From: Symbiodinium natans | Taxonomy: Eukaryota; Sar; Dinophyceae; Suessiales; Symbiodiniaceae | Reading direction: 5' to 3' | Length of the DNA: 64,000 nucleotides | Assembly (NCBI GenBank): GCA_905221605.1 | Contig: CAJNDS010002725.1 | Span: forward strand, 135,294 to 199,293 | Part shown: piece after piece, positions 10,030 to 20,259 of the stretch | Position numbering within the stretch: position 1 is the stretch's first letter | How the letters are laid out: every line of letters starts with the position of its first letter | Made by a program: the position numbers and the translations under genes | Notes under the pieces: model-generated | The model's input: the letters and a program-made list of their open reading frames with translations, nothing else | Told to the model about the DNA's origin: nothing | The model's database searches: none

Positions 10030-10497
10030 CAGAGCAAAAGGTCATATACAAGCACCTCAATGGGGGGTTTGGTGAGCCTCAATAGTTATAACCTTTCTTG
10101 CATCCAGGCTTGGGTCTGGGGCTTAGGGCTTAGGGCTTAGGGCTTAGGGTTTAGGGTTTGGCGTTTAGGGTTTACCCTAACAATATCCCTTGAGGGTCCG
10201 TTGAGGAGTCCCTTTTGCTGGAGTGTCAGTGGCTGAGGGCGTTGCGACCTGACGGTCAGGGACTCCAATACTCCTTAATTAAGGAATATTCCTTAAAGCA
10301 GAACAGGGTTCCTTATATGGTTTAAGGAATATTCGTGCAGCCGCGTGCAGCCGCGGGGCACCCATTCCAAGACGAGCTTCTCGATCAAGAGAAGCCCAGT
10401 AATGCTCGCTGCCGTGTGGCCTTCAGCTGCTGAGCTGCTGTTCAGGAACTTACCAAAAAGTTACCATAAGAAGGGTGCCTTCTTATTTGAGGTACTT
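10030..10497. other. Intron-like block with GGGCTTAGG variants; weak candidate exon
   Basis: The block holds TTAGGGCTTAGGG variants (10115-10170), AT-rich TTAAGGAATATTCCTTAA palindromic stretches (10275-10335) and a GC-rich segment at 10336-10450. That segment is open on both strands; the plus strand reads FSIKRSPVMLAAVWPSAAEL and I cannot decide between them. Nothing else is recognisable. Confidence 0.35.
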
Positions 10498-10572
10498 TGG
10501 GATGTTCCCACTGATACTAACAGTCCTAAATAGGGATTCTGGCAGGACTGTGAGTATAAGGGGAACATCCCA
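10498..10572. repeat. Family-C palindromic mini-element, 75 bp
   Basis: A compact hairpin element with ends TGGGATGTTCCC and GGGAACATCCCA and the inner inverted pair ACTAACAGTCC / GGACTGTGAGT. It is the shortest complete copy of family C in the window and has no coding capacity. Confidence 0.8.
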
Positions 10573-10645
10573 AGAGGTACTCGTGAGGGTAACTTACTTC
10601 AAGCCGCTCACCCGATATACCTGTTAAGGTATACGTATCTCTCTC

Positions 10646-10712
10646 TATCTATGTATGTATGTATGTATGTATGTATGTATGTATGTATGTATGTATGTAT
10701 GTATGTATGTAT
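10646..10712. repeat. (ATGT)n microsatellite
   Basis: About 15 units of TATG/ATGT. The Met-Tyr-Val-Cys reading frame across it is a repeat artefact. Confidence 0.9.
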
Positions 10713-10868
10713 GCCTTCTATACTCCTTATATACCTCAGTAGCCCGGAATAGCTCCGAGGCCCCTAATAAGGGTCCCTCCTTTCAGTCCCTGATTCGGTC
10801 GTTTAGCACGTCCCCAGGCCAAGTCAACCCCCTAAAAGCCCTGAAGGCAGCGTTGAATTGCCATATAG

Positions 10869-11051
10869 GGTTCTTAAGGGAGGGTTTAGGGTTTAGGGTT
10901 CAGGGTTTGGGGTTTGGGGTTTAGGGTTTAGGGCGGTTCATGGGGGGTAGGTACCTGGGGAACCGTAGGGAAGCTTAGGGAGCCTGAGGGAGTAGTGGGG
11001 AGTAGTTGGGAACTTTGGGTTGCATACCCCCCTTGAACCCGCCTCCCTTAC
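10869..11051. repeat. Family-G inverted-repeat element, copy 1
   Basis: TTCTTAAGGGAGGGT at the left and CCCCCCTTGAACCCGCCTCC at the right, with GGGGGGTAGGTACC and serial GGGAG units inside. The copy at 24625-24734 has the same ends. This copy has a telomeric tract inserted next to its left end (10883-10935). Confidence 0.6.
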
Positions 11052-11109
11052 GAACCCTAAACCCGAACCCTAAACCCTAAACCCTAAACCCTAGGCCCTA
11101 AACCCTAAA

Positions 11110-12200
11110 CCCTAGACCCTAAACCCTCCCTCGAGAGCCCTATAATTTTCTGGCCAAGTGGCCAAAGGTCGGGCCCAGCATGTCTCGGCGGAAGAGGGTC
11201 TCGGAAACGCGCCCCCACATGGCGGCAACAGAAAGGGCGGCAACCACGAAGCGACAACCAGTCTCCACTCGGGCGGGCACAACTTTACTCTGAAGTACTC
11301 TAAAGTCTGAAGTGCCCTTGTTGACACCACTGCGTTGCAATCCTCCCTCTGCAATCGAAACCCTGCACAGAGCCGAGAGGAACAAACATTTGCGCTGGCC
11401 CTGCAAACCGCCAAGGAAGCTGGGCAGCTCTCTACAGTTCAGGCGTTGGGCCCCGTTGTGATTTAGGTGCTTCCAGAAAGTCCACCCCCCCCCAAAAAAA
11501 AAAAAAAACATGAAATAAAACATCCTGTCGTGAAAGGAACCCCGCTGACCCTACACCCCCGAACCTGAACCCAAAAAAACAAACATTGAACATGCGGACA
11601 CACACACACACGCACACATGAACACCCACATACATGTACATGCATATATATATATATATGAGCGACGGACAAAAATCACTTGTCACGGTGCGAGGTCGCG
11701 GGATACCATGTTATCTCTTTGCGTGGGGCCCATACCGCTTTACATACTATGCGACTACGGGACCCCATGAAGCAAAACAGGTTTAGAATGTGCAAGCTAA
11801 CGTTATCGCTTTAGGTGGGGCCCAAGGCCCAAATCGCTTTTCATGGTTGACTGATGTTCGCCTCAGCTCGTGTCCACCGTAGTACTGGCTTCAAGAACCA
11901 TAATTCTGGCAGGCGCTCAAATACACATACAAGTAGCATACCATGGACCCCGCCCCCCCTTCCATCAAGTCTTCTACTCTCCGTTCTGACGCCTGGAAAG
12001 CCTAAACCCTTGTATCCCTGAATATGTGTATGCCATAATAGAATGCCATTTCGCATCAAAAGCATGTACAATAATTAACATAGCACCCTATAAAATGAAA
12101 AACCCTAAACCCTAAACCCTAAACCCTAAATAAACCCTAAACCCGAAACCCTACACCCTAAACCCTAAACCCTAAACCCTAAACCCCAGCTCCATCCAGG
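11110..12200. other. Intron-like and unassigned region
   Basis: A GC-rich stretch at 11130-11460 is open on both strands: plus YNFLAKWPKVGPSMSRRKRV, minus GAFPRPSSAETCWARPLATW. The rest holds poly-A (about 11497-11508), a (CA)n/(TA)n stretch (11602-11660) and telomeric tracts at 12100-12185. I see no certain gene. Confidence 0.3.
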
Positions 12201-12203
12201 TAC

Positions 12204-12305
12204 CTAAGCCTTGTCCAGGCCCCAGATCTTCAGTTTGCAGGGTCCTGGGCTTCCTTGGGGATCTCGGATCCTGGAGCTGCGGGCCCGCTTTTTGAAGGCT
12301 CGGGG
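12204..12305 (-). CDS. Candidate exon, basic
   Basis: The minus strand reads FKKRARSSRIRDPQGSPGPC and then KLKIWGLDKA, followed by a good donor (TTAG|GTACCT). It is flanked by telomeric tracts on both sides. I recognise no family. The opposite strand has a stop codon in the best frame. Confidence 0.4.
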   Translation of the reverse strand, partial: PRAFKKRARSSRIRDPQGSPGPCKLKIWGLDKA

Positions 12306-12799
12306 GTAGGGTTTAGGGTGTAGGGTTTAAGGTTTAGGGTTTAGGGTTTGGGGGTTTAGGGTTTGGGGGTTTAGGGTTTAGGGCAACATTATTACTAAGG
12401 CTTCAGGTCCGGGGAAAGTTTCGAGGAGTTTTGGGGAGTTTGGGGGAATTTCGAGGAAAGTTTTGCGGAGTCTCCTTTCCAACTTTTCAATCTATTGAAG
12501 TTGCAGGGTCTTGACGGTACTTTGTGTGGTGCCACACTTTACAGAAGGGACCATCTGAAGGGACCAAGTAACCTCCCTTAGCAGGGCACCGCCGGATAGG
12601 CCTTAAGCACACTGAACTCAAGAAGCCCCGAAACACTCCCTAAACCCTAAGCCCTAAACCTAAAACCATGAACCCTAAGCCCTTTTCACATCCAGGCCTC
12701 GTGACGAATGCCGGGTGAGCACACTGCTTAACTCCAAACCCTGCACCCTAGCCCGAAACCCTAAACCCTAAACCCCAAACCCCAAACCGTAAATCACCA

Positions 12800-13095
12800 A
12801 AAAACCCGCTCCAGATTCAGCCTGAGGGTGGCGGCAGCGCTGGTCGCGCACCGGGCCGAGGGAAGAAGAAGCCAAGGGCGGACAAAGCTCCCCACCGGAG
12901 CAGCCTTTAAAAGGGTTCAGAGAGGCTTTTGGGGGTTCAGAAGGTTTCGGGGTTTTTGAGGCTTTTAGGGGTTTTAGGGTTTCAGGGTTCTGGGGCTTTT
13001 AGGGTTTTGGGTTGTAGGGTTTTGGGGTTTAGGGTTGTAGGGCTTTAGGGTTGTGGGGTTAGGGCTCCCCACCGCAGCAGCCTTTAAAAGCTCAC
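12800..13095. other. GC-rich candidate exon with a 27-bp direct repeat around a G-rich insert
   Basis: The segment 12800-12905 reads GGGSAGRAPGRGKKKPRADK on the plus strand and is open on minus too. Its end GCTCCCCACCGGAGCAGCCT (12887 onward) recurs at 13064-13090 with one mismatch. The 150 bp between are degenerate telomeric DNA (TTTTAGGG, GGGTTTTGGG). Strand is undecided. Confidence 0.35.
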
Positions 13096-13802
13096 TGGGT
13101 TCAGGGTTCACAGCTTTCATGGTGTGTTAGGGATGACTAATTTATAGGGTGTTTAGGGCTCAAGGTTCGTAGAGCTCATAGGGTTCATAGGGTCTTGGGG
13201 TTCATATAGTTGATATGCTTTTATTGCCACCCGCACTACACTGATATAGTTTTAGGGTTGTAGGGTTTTTTTCAAGGATTGGAGTGTCTTGGGGGTATAT
13301 GTATATTTGAGGTAACCCCGATTTGCGGGCAATTGGTATGGCTATGGTGTTATCAAGAGCATTGATTGGTACTACTTAGGACTTAGCGAAATGTTTCCTA
13401 GGGATCCTGATCCCGAAGAGGGTGACACAAGGGGAGAAGGCCAGTTCTTTGAATTCTTAGGTGAATCAGCAAGTAAAGGCAGCGTGTAGCCAGCAATACT
13501 CGAAAAAGCCCCAGGGGTTTGAGAGTTGACCTTTGCCTAGCTCTACCTCCCAAACCTGCGTATGGCTTGGGGGGAAGGCGTTTAGATATGGGAGGTTCTC
13601 TAACAATGCGGAAATCGACTATAATACGGAGCCTTGTATATCCAGGGTTAACCCTAACCCTAAACCCTAAACCCGAAAAAAGGGCCCAGAATGTCGGGAA
13701 CCTCCGGACCCCATCGACCTACAGATCTACCCCTGTTTTCAAACTAAGCGTCAAGAAGGTCTCCAGTGGCAGTCCCCCCTCCAACCCTCCAGCCCTCTGC
13801 TT

Positions 13803-13912
13803 TTGGAGGTTCAGGGCACTTTTTACCCCAATCAGAACTGCACTTATAGGCCCCTTAAGTAGGTTGTAGTTGTACTTGCAATTGGGGTTGTGAGTACCGA
13901 TGAACCTCCAAG
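13803..13912. repeat. Family-D element
   Basis: TTGGAGGTTCAGGGCAC at the left against GTACCGATGAACCTCCAA at the right, 110 bp, with inner ACTGCACTTATAGGCCCCTT and the inverted pair CCCCAAT / ATTGGGG. No telomeric repeats lie inside. Confidence 0.8.
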
Positions 13913-14000
13913 TGTCCCTAACCTACACACCTAAACGTTCACCCAGAAGCCCCGAGCCCTGATAATACCAGAGTAATTAGGTAGGACGATCAAACAACCT

Positions 14001-14103
14001 TGGGATGTTCCCCCCTTATACCAACAGTCCCTAATAGGGATAGGGCGTATGATGGGGTACTAGAATCCCTACTATAAAAGACTGCATAAGGGGGAACATC
14101 CCA
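14001..14103. repeat. Family-C element, complete
   Basis: TGGGATGTTCCCCCCTTATA at the left and AAGGGGGAACATCCCA at the right, about 103 bp. The inner GTCCCTAATAGGGAT is typical of the family. Lies between unassigned sequence and the candidate exon at 14180-14300. Confidence 0.8.
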
Positions 14104-14180
14104 AAAAGAACCTGTTCAAACAACGTAAAGTACCACTGATGATAAAACAGCTAGTCGTTAATGTTTGGTATGGTCCTCCC

Positions 14181-14302
14181 TCCTTCTTTTCGCCGGGGCA
14201 CGGGGCGACGCTTTCATCCAGGGCGATGAGGTCTAAGGACTTGGGCAGAGATAGCGCCTGTGCAAGACTGGGACACCGTTTTTGCTTTGCTGCCACCCTG
14301 TT
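14181..14302 (-). CDS. Candidate exon
   Basis: The minus strand reads AKQKRCPSLAQALSLPKSLD and then LIALDESVAPCPGEKKEG. Its composition is protein-like and it lies next to a family-C element, but no family is recognised and the opposite strand is also open. Low confidence. Confidence 0.3.
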
Positions 14303-14599
14303 GCCACCCGCCTTAGGGTTTAAGGGTTTAAGATTTACTGGGTTGTGCTTTAAACCCTTTGAAAATCAATTTTTTCATATGTTCCCTTAGAAGGAAAGAA
14401 GGGAAACTAAAGAATGGCCCAAAGCACAACCCAGTTTAGGGCCTAGCCACAGCACTTTGGGCTTCTTGTGGGACAAAACAACCGCTTGAAGAGGTGTAGG
14501 GTTTAGGGTATAGGGTTCAGGGGGCAGTAAAGAGGCCATGGGGGGGGGGGGGGGGAAACAAGTTTACAAGGAGACCCTGCTAAACCCTACCCTAATGTT

Positions 14600-14690
14600 C
14601 AGGCGCCTCTGCCGACGAGCCAAGCAGCTGCCCAGCTGCGGCAATGGGCGCCAGGGCTGCCTCACACAGTGGATGTGGAGTTTTCTAGGG
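14600..14690 (-). CDS. Candidate Ala-rich exon
   Basis: The minus strand reads EAALAPIAAAGQLLGSSAEA before a TAG near 14592. Followed on the plus side by degenerate telomeric variants (TATAGGGTTTATAGGG) to 14920. Strand is not certain. Confidence 0.25.
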
Positions 14691-15409
14691 CTTATAGAGC
14701 TTTGTAGTAGTATAGGGTTCAGGTTCATAGGGCTTATAGGGTTTCGAGGGCTTGTGGGGTTTATAGGGTGTATAGGGCTGTCAGGGGTTATAGGGCTCGT
14801 GGAGTTCAGGGATTCTAGGGTGTATAGGGCTTACAGGGGTTTAGGGGTTATAGGGTTTATAGTGTTTACAGGGCTTATCGAGCCTATAGGCTATAGGGTT
14901 TAGGGCTTAGGGATGCATGTGGAACTCTTTCTAACCGATCCGCAGTGTGTTCTTTCTGTTTTTGTATCAGGGCTCGGTAGGTAGAACTAGTATACCGTGC
15001 TGTAGGGCAAAAGAACTGGAGCATGTTGGAGTTTGGACTTTGGGGGCTTTAGGTTGGATTTGGGGTTCGCAGGTTTTCCTGCAACTAGGGCGCAGGGTTG
15101 GGGACCAACGCCTGGAGCAACTCGAAATTCGAGCGTTTTACTTTGCAAGGTGTACTTCCTCCGACAAGTTGAAATGGTCCCATCGGAGCAGATTCTTGCA
15201 GCACGTGCGCTCATGCTCTCGCCACATGAATCTTAAATGGCTGCCAAAAAGCTCCTCTTTGCGCGGGAGCGTGCTTGCAGACCAGTGTGGGCGAACGAAT
15301 GCTTTGAGGACACCTCTGCCCTGTCAAAATGATCTATGTGTATGTTGGGGTTCCGAAGTTTGTGCTTGCTGTTTACAGGCTTCAGGGACGAAGAGGTACA
15401 GTAGATGTC

Positions 15410-15530
15410 CTACGTATCTTTGTTTACTCCAACACCCTCCCCACTTGCCTCAGGAAAGCAGGCATCATCTGCCGTCGACGCAGTCTGGGTCGTGCTTTGG
15501 ACCTAAGCTTGGCGACACCGGCTGAGTGAG
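15410..15530 (-). CDS. Candidate Arg-rich exon
   Basis: The minus strand reads AKLRSKARPRLRRRQMMPAF; the plus strand is also open (LPTCLRKAGIICRRRSLGRA) and ends in TGA at 15526. The region 14930-15410 before it has many overlapping open frames and no telomeric repeats, so it may hold further exons that I cannot resolve. Confidence 0.25.
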
Positions 15531-15658
15531 GCCATGCAGGTGCCATGCATGTCCATATCTGGCTACCTTTGCCTCCAGCTCCCGACAAACAAAAACTCGA
15601 CACTCTCATCGCAACTTACAAGGTTTATTCCAGGGAACGTTTATTCCCTAGACCCTTA

Positions 15659-15821
15659 TTTGGAGGTTCAATGGGTAGATATGGGTAGTCATAGCGGGAA
15701 TTGCATGTTGGGCCACTGCAGTTTTTGCTGGTTATGAACTTTTTCGCCCGACCTCATGCTACCCCTGAGGTTTCGAGTATTTACTTTCAACCACCTATGG
15801 CTACCCACCAGAACCTTCAAG
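15659..15821. repeat. Family-D element, long copy
   Basis: TTTGGAGGTTCAATGGGTAG at the left and CTACCCACCAGAACCTTCAA at the right, 163 bp. The interior is larger and diverged compared with the 100-bp copies. Confidence 0.6.
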
Positions 15822-15849
15822 TAATTGAGACCTAGACACAAGAAGAACC

Positions 15850-16055
15850 TAGGAATCAAGAGGGTACCCTTTTTGGCTATTTTAGGGCTTCTAAAGGGAA
15901 CCAAAACCTTTCAAAAAAGGGAATAAGGGCCTACTCTGGGTCCTAGCTACCCTGAATCCTAAACCCTAACCCCCCCCCCCCACCCAAAAAAGCAGAATCA
16001 GGGGCACCCAAAGCCCTTCGAAAAGGGGAATCAGGGGCCTACTCCGGATCCTAGA
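15850..16055. repeat. Intron elements ending in CTCTGGGTCCTAG
   Basis: Two copies of GGGCCTACTC(T/C)GG(G/A)TCCTAG lie about 100 bp apart (15928-15948 and 16027-16047). The same pair with the same spacing is found in the cysteine synthase gene (51711-51731 and 51813-51832), where the second copy coincides with the 5' border of intron 12. The left part (AGAGGGTACCCTTTTTGGCT) resembles family A. Confidence 0.55.
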
Positions 16056-16479
16056 GTCTAATGGATGCCGGGTCGCGCTCAGCAGCTGCGCCATGCGCAG
16101 CGCGCGGCGGAGATCTCCCGGAGCCGTTGTCGCCACCTGGCCGCCGAAACCAACCCCCCCCCCCGCCCTGAGCCAAGCCCCAAAACCCTGTGAACCCCAA
16201 ACCCTTTTTGCTCAGGTCTCCTGGGGGGTCCTGCCTGTAACTGAGGTTGAAAGCCTTGCGATCCCTTAACCCAAAACCCTGAACCAAATGCTGTGAACCC
16301 TGAGCCCTATAGAAGCCCCAGAGCCCCAAAGACCCCGAACCCCAAACCAAGAACCTTGGTTTTCGGGACGTCTTCGGGGTTTAAGGGTTTAGGAGTTGGG
16401 TGCACAGGTGTCCAGCGAGATTTTGGGACAAAGCGTAAGGGGTTTCGGGAACTCGCTTCAGGAAGCAGCTGCGTGCGTG

Positions 16480-16904
16480 GTTGATGGAGGCATCACGGCT
16501 TAGTTTTCAGCTTGCTTTGAGGCTTTCTGGGCAGTCTGCGCCTACGTGTAAGGTGGGTTATAGGGAACATGATGGACTTTTTGATGACATGCTGATATGC
16601 TACAACACTACGCATGGTGGCGGCGGATATGCCCAGCTTCCCAAACAGAAGACTTACACTCTCCTTGAACCACAAAGAACAGAATGCTTGCACACAATGA
16701 CCAAAGCATAGGAATAAGCCGAAACAGATGATTGGAACGTTGAGTGACTCAAGCGAGGCGGCGCCGGGGCCTCCAAACTGTCGGCATTCACTAGCAGATG
16801 CTCGCTGCAGAAGGGGCAGTGTGTTGCATGATTTGCACCGAATTGCGAATTACGCCGCCGCGACAAAGGCAAGCAGCTTCAATGCTGGGTCTGGCTCAGG
16901 CCCG
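16480..16904. other. Region beyond the 3' end of the zinc-ribbon gene
   Basis: No telomeric repeats here. A plus-strand frame (16481-16711) reads SFQLALRLSGQSAPTCKVGY and a minus-strand frame (16493-16693) reads SVSLLFGKLGISAATMRSVV. Neither is recognisable. It may be the 3' untranslated part of the gene at 16905-18530. Confidence 0.3.
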
Positions 16905-18530
16905 TCATGGCCCAGAAGGCAACATTGGGAACGTGATCTGAGCGATGGAAAACCATCGAAGCAAAGCAGTGAGTACAAAAAGGCGCTTGTCGTCGACAAA
17001 GAAGGGCACCAGCACCAGCCGCACGCCCGCCTGTTTGCATAGCTGGCGCTTCCTGGCATCCCTCTCCAGCTGGCTCTGAAATTTTGAAGGGTCGCTGAAA
17101 TGGAAATAGTTGTCAGGATCGAAGTGCTGCTCCCCCTGGTACTCGAACGCCACGGACAGCTCGGAACAGTAGCCGTCCAGCTGCAGACCTCCGAGAAAGT
17201 CGGGATAGGACGGCTCAAACCTTGCTGGATCGAAGATGGCTTCCAGAATGCTTCGGACCTCAGCTTCTGTCTTCCAAGAGCTTGCCGCACATTGGGGGCA
17301 CCAGGTCTTTTGATGAAGGATGCTGCTGGCACTGGCTTTCCACCTGTGCCCACCCTGGCATTCCCAACGAATCTTGGCATTGGCGTTGCTATACGACTTG
17401 GACAGGCACCTCCCGCCCAACGACGCGGCGTGCTGCTGAAGACGTGCCAGGCCGATCTTCTGGCACTCGAAGCACCAGGTGCCACCGTTGATGACATTAT
17501 GCGCACTTGCTCGCCATACATGGCCAGAGCCGCACTTCCATTGCACCTTGGTGTGAGCATTCTTGTAGTCCTCGGCCAAGCACTGTCCACCAAGGCGGGC
17601 GGCGTGGCTCCGAAGTCGCTCCAATCCCAGTGGTGCCCTATTTGCGCAGACTGGGCACCAGGAATTGAGGTTTAACACGTTGTTTGCACTAGAACGCCAA
17701 GTGTGGCCTTTCTCGCACTGCCACGGAACTTTCACCATTATTCCAACGTATTCGGCAGCCAAGCACTTGCCACCGCGCGCAGCGGCATGCTCCTGCAAGT
17801 CCCGCAAGGTGCGCTTGGACCGTGATTTCGTTGCACCGGCGCACTCGGGGCACCAGGTCCCTCCGTTCAGAACCTTGTTTGCCGTGGCCTCCCACGTGTG
17901 TCCCAGCTTGCACTGCCAGCGGACCTTGGTATGAGCGTTCCGGTACTCGTCGGACAAGCACTTGCCACCTCTTTTACTCGCATGCGCCTGCAGGTGGTGC
18001 AAGCTGAGGCTTTGCTTGCTGATGGCGCAGCGAGGGCACCAGGTCCCCATATTCAGAACATTGCGCGGCTTGGCCATCCACGTGTGCCCACGTTTGCACT
18101 CCCACTGGACTTTCGTGCTGCAATTCATGTACTCCGCTGACATGCATCGCCCGCCCTTGCTGGCCGCATGGTCCCGCAACCTCTGAAGCGCTGCCCTCTT
18201 GACTGCCTCTCTACTTTGCCTCTTCCGCAGGGCCAGTTCCGGAGCTGAGGAGTGGAGCGCCTTCCCCTCACGCTCGTCACACCGCAAGTCCCTGACAGCG
18301 AGACGCGTCGAGTTTAATTTCGACTGGCCCGGAGCAACGGGTTTGCATCTCCGGCCCCGCTGGACGGGCGACAACTTTCCTAAATATGCCACACCGCCTG
18401 CAAAGGCAGCTAGCCAGGATCGAGCTGAAACTTGCGGAGGCTGCAAGCACAGGGGTCTCCTGACATCTCGGAGTCTTGAGTGGGGCGTCCTGCACTTTCC
18501 ATCACCGAAAGGGCTGGCCAATGTCAGCAT
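16905..18530 (-). CDS. Zinc-ribbon repeat protein with C-terminal PD-(D/E)XK-type nuclease domain
   Basis: A single uninterrupted 541-codon frame with ATG at 18530 and stop at 16905. Residues 1-110 are basic and low in structure. Residues 115-415 hold five copies of a roughly 60-residue zinc ribbon with ligands C-x3-H and C-x2-C: C145/H149/C165/C168, C207/H211/C227/C230, C272/H276/C292/C295, C333/H337/C353/C356 and C391/H395/C411/C414, each with a WxCxxGHxW phrase. Residues 420-515 look like a Vsr/DUF559-like endonuclease fold: LDGY (D452), AFEYQGEQHF (E463, Q465 or Q468) and LERDARKRQLCKQAGVRLVL. Predicted role is nucleic-acid binding and possibly cleavage; both are inferred from motifs. The gene has no introns and no internal telomeric repeats, unlike its neighbours, which suggests recent arrival by retroposition or transfer, or a mobile or viral origin. 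The upstream in-frame start could differ from the one chosen. Confidence 0.85.
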   Translation of the reverse strand: MLTLASPFGDGKCRTPHSRLRDVRRPLCLQPPQVSARSWLAAFAGGVAYLGKLSPVQRGRRCKPVAPGQSKLNSTRLAVRDLRCDEREGKALHSSAPELALRKRQSREAVKRAALQRLRDHAASKGGRCMSAEYMNCSTKVQWECKRGHTWMAKPRNVLNMGTWCPRCAISKQSLSLHHLQAHASKRGGKCLSDEYRNAHTKVRWQCKLGHTWEATANKVLNGGTWCPECAGATKSRSKRTLRDLQEHAAARGGKCLAAEYVGIMVKVPWQCEKGHTWRSSANNVLNLNSWCPVCANRAPLGLERLRSHAARLGGQCLAEDYKNAHTKVQWKCGSGHVWRASAHNVINGGTWCFECQKIGLARLQQHAASLGGRCLSKSYSNANAKIRWECQGGHRWKASASSILHQKTWCPQCAASSWKTEAEVRSILEAIFDPARFEPSYPDFLGGLQLDGYCSELSVAFEYQGEQHFDPDNYFHFSDPSKFQSQLERDARKRQLCKQAGVRLVLVPFFVDDKRLFVLTALLRWFSIAQITFPMLPSGP

Positions 18531-18896
18531 TCCGCATCCTAGGCTCCGCGTCTGCGGCTAAACTACAAGCTCCAAGCTGAGTGCCTCCCGAGCCTGGAGC
18601 CACAAAAGACTGTGTGTCTCTTGCAAGCCTGTTTGTTTTATATCTTTGCCATGTAACTGAGGGTCCGGTCCTATTGCAGCTGCCATGCGGCCCCTCAACA
18701 TCATCGCAGCGGAACGCTCGTGCTATAAGCTTGGGACATGACTTTCGTCCCTGAGAGGGCGCCATGGTCTACGCCCTGAGCCCCCAAAAGGGCTTAGGGT
18801 TTAGGGTTTAGGGGAAACCCTATCCACCCCTGCCCTCTGATCAAACAAGAACCGGGCCCTGAACCCACATAGGCCGCACCTCTAGAACCCTGAGCC

Positions 18897-18954
18897 AGCG
18901 ACCGGCCTGCTCGCACAGGCCTTCGGGCAGAGGCCGTTCCTCCAGCCTGACCAA
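18897..18954 (-). CDS. Candidate exon next to a family-D element
   Basis: The minus strand reads LVRLEERPLPEGLCEQAGRW. The exon is bordered on the plus side by a family-D element starting at 18955 (CTTGGAGGTTCATCGGTAG), so it looks like an exon following a D-type intron. No family recognised. The stretch 18531-18890 upstream of the zinc-ribbon gene holds only a short telomeric tract. Confidence 0.4.
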
Positions 18955-19089
18955 CTTGGAGGTTCATCGGTAGTAGCTATATAAGTTTTAAGAGGCGGAA
19001 CTGTGAACCATAACTGGATACGTAGAAGTGGTTATGACCTTATAGTTAGTCGGGGTACTTCAAATCGCTCTAGACCATGAACCTTCAAG
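18955..19089. repeat. Family-D element
   Basis: CTTGGAGGTTCATCGGTAGT at the left and ACCATGAACCTTCAAG at the right, about 135 bp, with inner TATAAG and GGTTATGACCTTATAG segments. Confidence 0.75.
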
Positions 19090-19429
19090 AAAGAGAAGCA
19101 GGGAGAGGTCGCTGATCTTTGTGTTTCCCGGCAGCTCTTTTCAGATGCTTTGTGGGCGAGATAGAGGTTTGGATAGGTTTTTCACCAGGAGGGGTAGCGA
19201 AGTGAAATGTGAGAGTCTGCGAACTGCAATGGCTTCGGACTGGGTGACAAGGAAATCTGAATGGGGCATTCAATCGCGTCTGACGATAACAGGCCCTATA
19301 GTTTCGCGACACCTTCGTTAAGGCCTGCAAAGGTCTGAAACCGTTCTTTATGAATCCAGAATGCTTTCTTCACACCGCAACACACTGCAAATTCTAAACC
19401 CGCCTCCCTGAAGCCGAACCCCCCAAATG

Positions 19430-19530
19430 CCCCGCAGAGCGCTTTGCCGCTGGCCATGGCCTGGAGACCTCTGCCAGCTTGCGGGTGATGAAAATCTCCT
19501 GAGCTTGGAGTGTTCCAGGATGGGCTGCGG
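19430..19530 (-). CDS. Candidate exon
   Basis: The minus strand reads QAQEIFITRKLAEVSRPWPA then AKRSAGHL. Composition is protein-like, but no family is recognised and borders are not clear. The preceding 19090-19330 segment is open on both strands (minus: SPTKHLKRAAGKHKDQRPLP). Confidence 0.3.
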
Positions 19531-19849
19531 GGCTACTCTACCCGATAACCAAAAGGCCTCATATTTAAGGCCTTTTTTATGTCCTATACTCCCCTGAAGA
19601 AGGCCCGTTCTTTAGAAGCATTTTTTATGTAAATAATGAAACCAGATAATCCATCCTGACAGCTTCCGGCCCTAACTTCGCCAATGGGCCGTCGACGACT
19701 GATTCGCGAGATTTGTCTAAGGTTTAGGGTTTAGGGTTTAGGGTTTAGGGTATAGGGTATAGGGTTTAGGGGTTTAGGGTTTATAGGGCTTGGGCTTTAG
19801 GGTTTGGGTTTAGGATTCAGGGTAGGGTTTAGGGCTTAGGGTTTGGGAT

Positions 19850-20162
19850 GAAACTCTCACTGCGCGAGGCGGTGCCGGGGTGTAAATGCAGGGCATATGA
19901 TGTAGGAACGGATGTTGCTTACTTCGCGAGGGTGGACCTGGCAAGCTGTGACAGAGGGCATCAGACGGGGCATCAACTTGAAATACATGAATACCTATTT
20001 CGGAAGCTTTTGAGGGTTGATAGGGTTTAGGGCTTGCAAGGGCGTTGGGATCCAGACTGAGCTCACCTCCCAAACCTGGCCAGTGAAAGGATTTGACTTG
20101 GTGCTGCAAGGCGGCTGCGAGGTTGATGCCTTGGCCAGCCACACTGCAAGGGCTTCGGGCTT
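19850..20162 (-). CDS. Two candidate exons with a canonical donor
   Basis: Exon 20067-20162 is followed on the minus strand by GGGAG|GTGAGC, a canonical donor, and preceded by AATCCAG. One frame reads GINLAAALQHQVKSFHWPGL, another KPEALAVWLAKASTSQPPCS. The exon at about 19860-19980 reads SVTACQVHPREVSNIRSYII. The flanks are telomeric. No family recognised. Confidence 0.35.
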
Positions 20163-20259
20163 CTGGATTCGTGAGGGTTTAGGGTTTTTAATATGGATTA
20201 TGGAATTCGCGAGTGGATGAAGCAGCACTGAGCGGGAGGCGGGAGCGTAGTGTGATACT

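Noticed and set aside
10655-10924. Met-Tyr-Val-Cys protein
   Set aside because: Translation of an (ATGT)n microsatellite and telomeric DNA.
14538-14903. 121-codon plus-strand frame
   Set aside because: Its second half translates TATAGGG/TTTATAGGG variants, and the first half begins in a poly-G run.
16850-17675. Frames of 247 and 191 codons overlapping the zinc-ribbon gene
   Set aside because: They are out-of-frame or opposite-strand shadows of the 541-codon gene with its zinc motifs.
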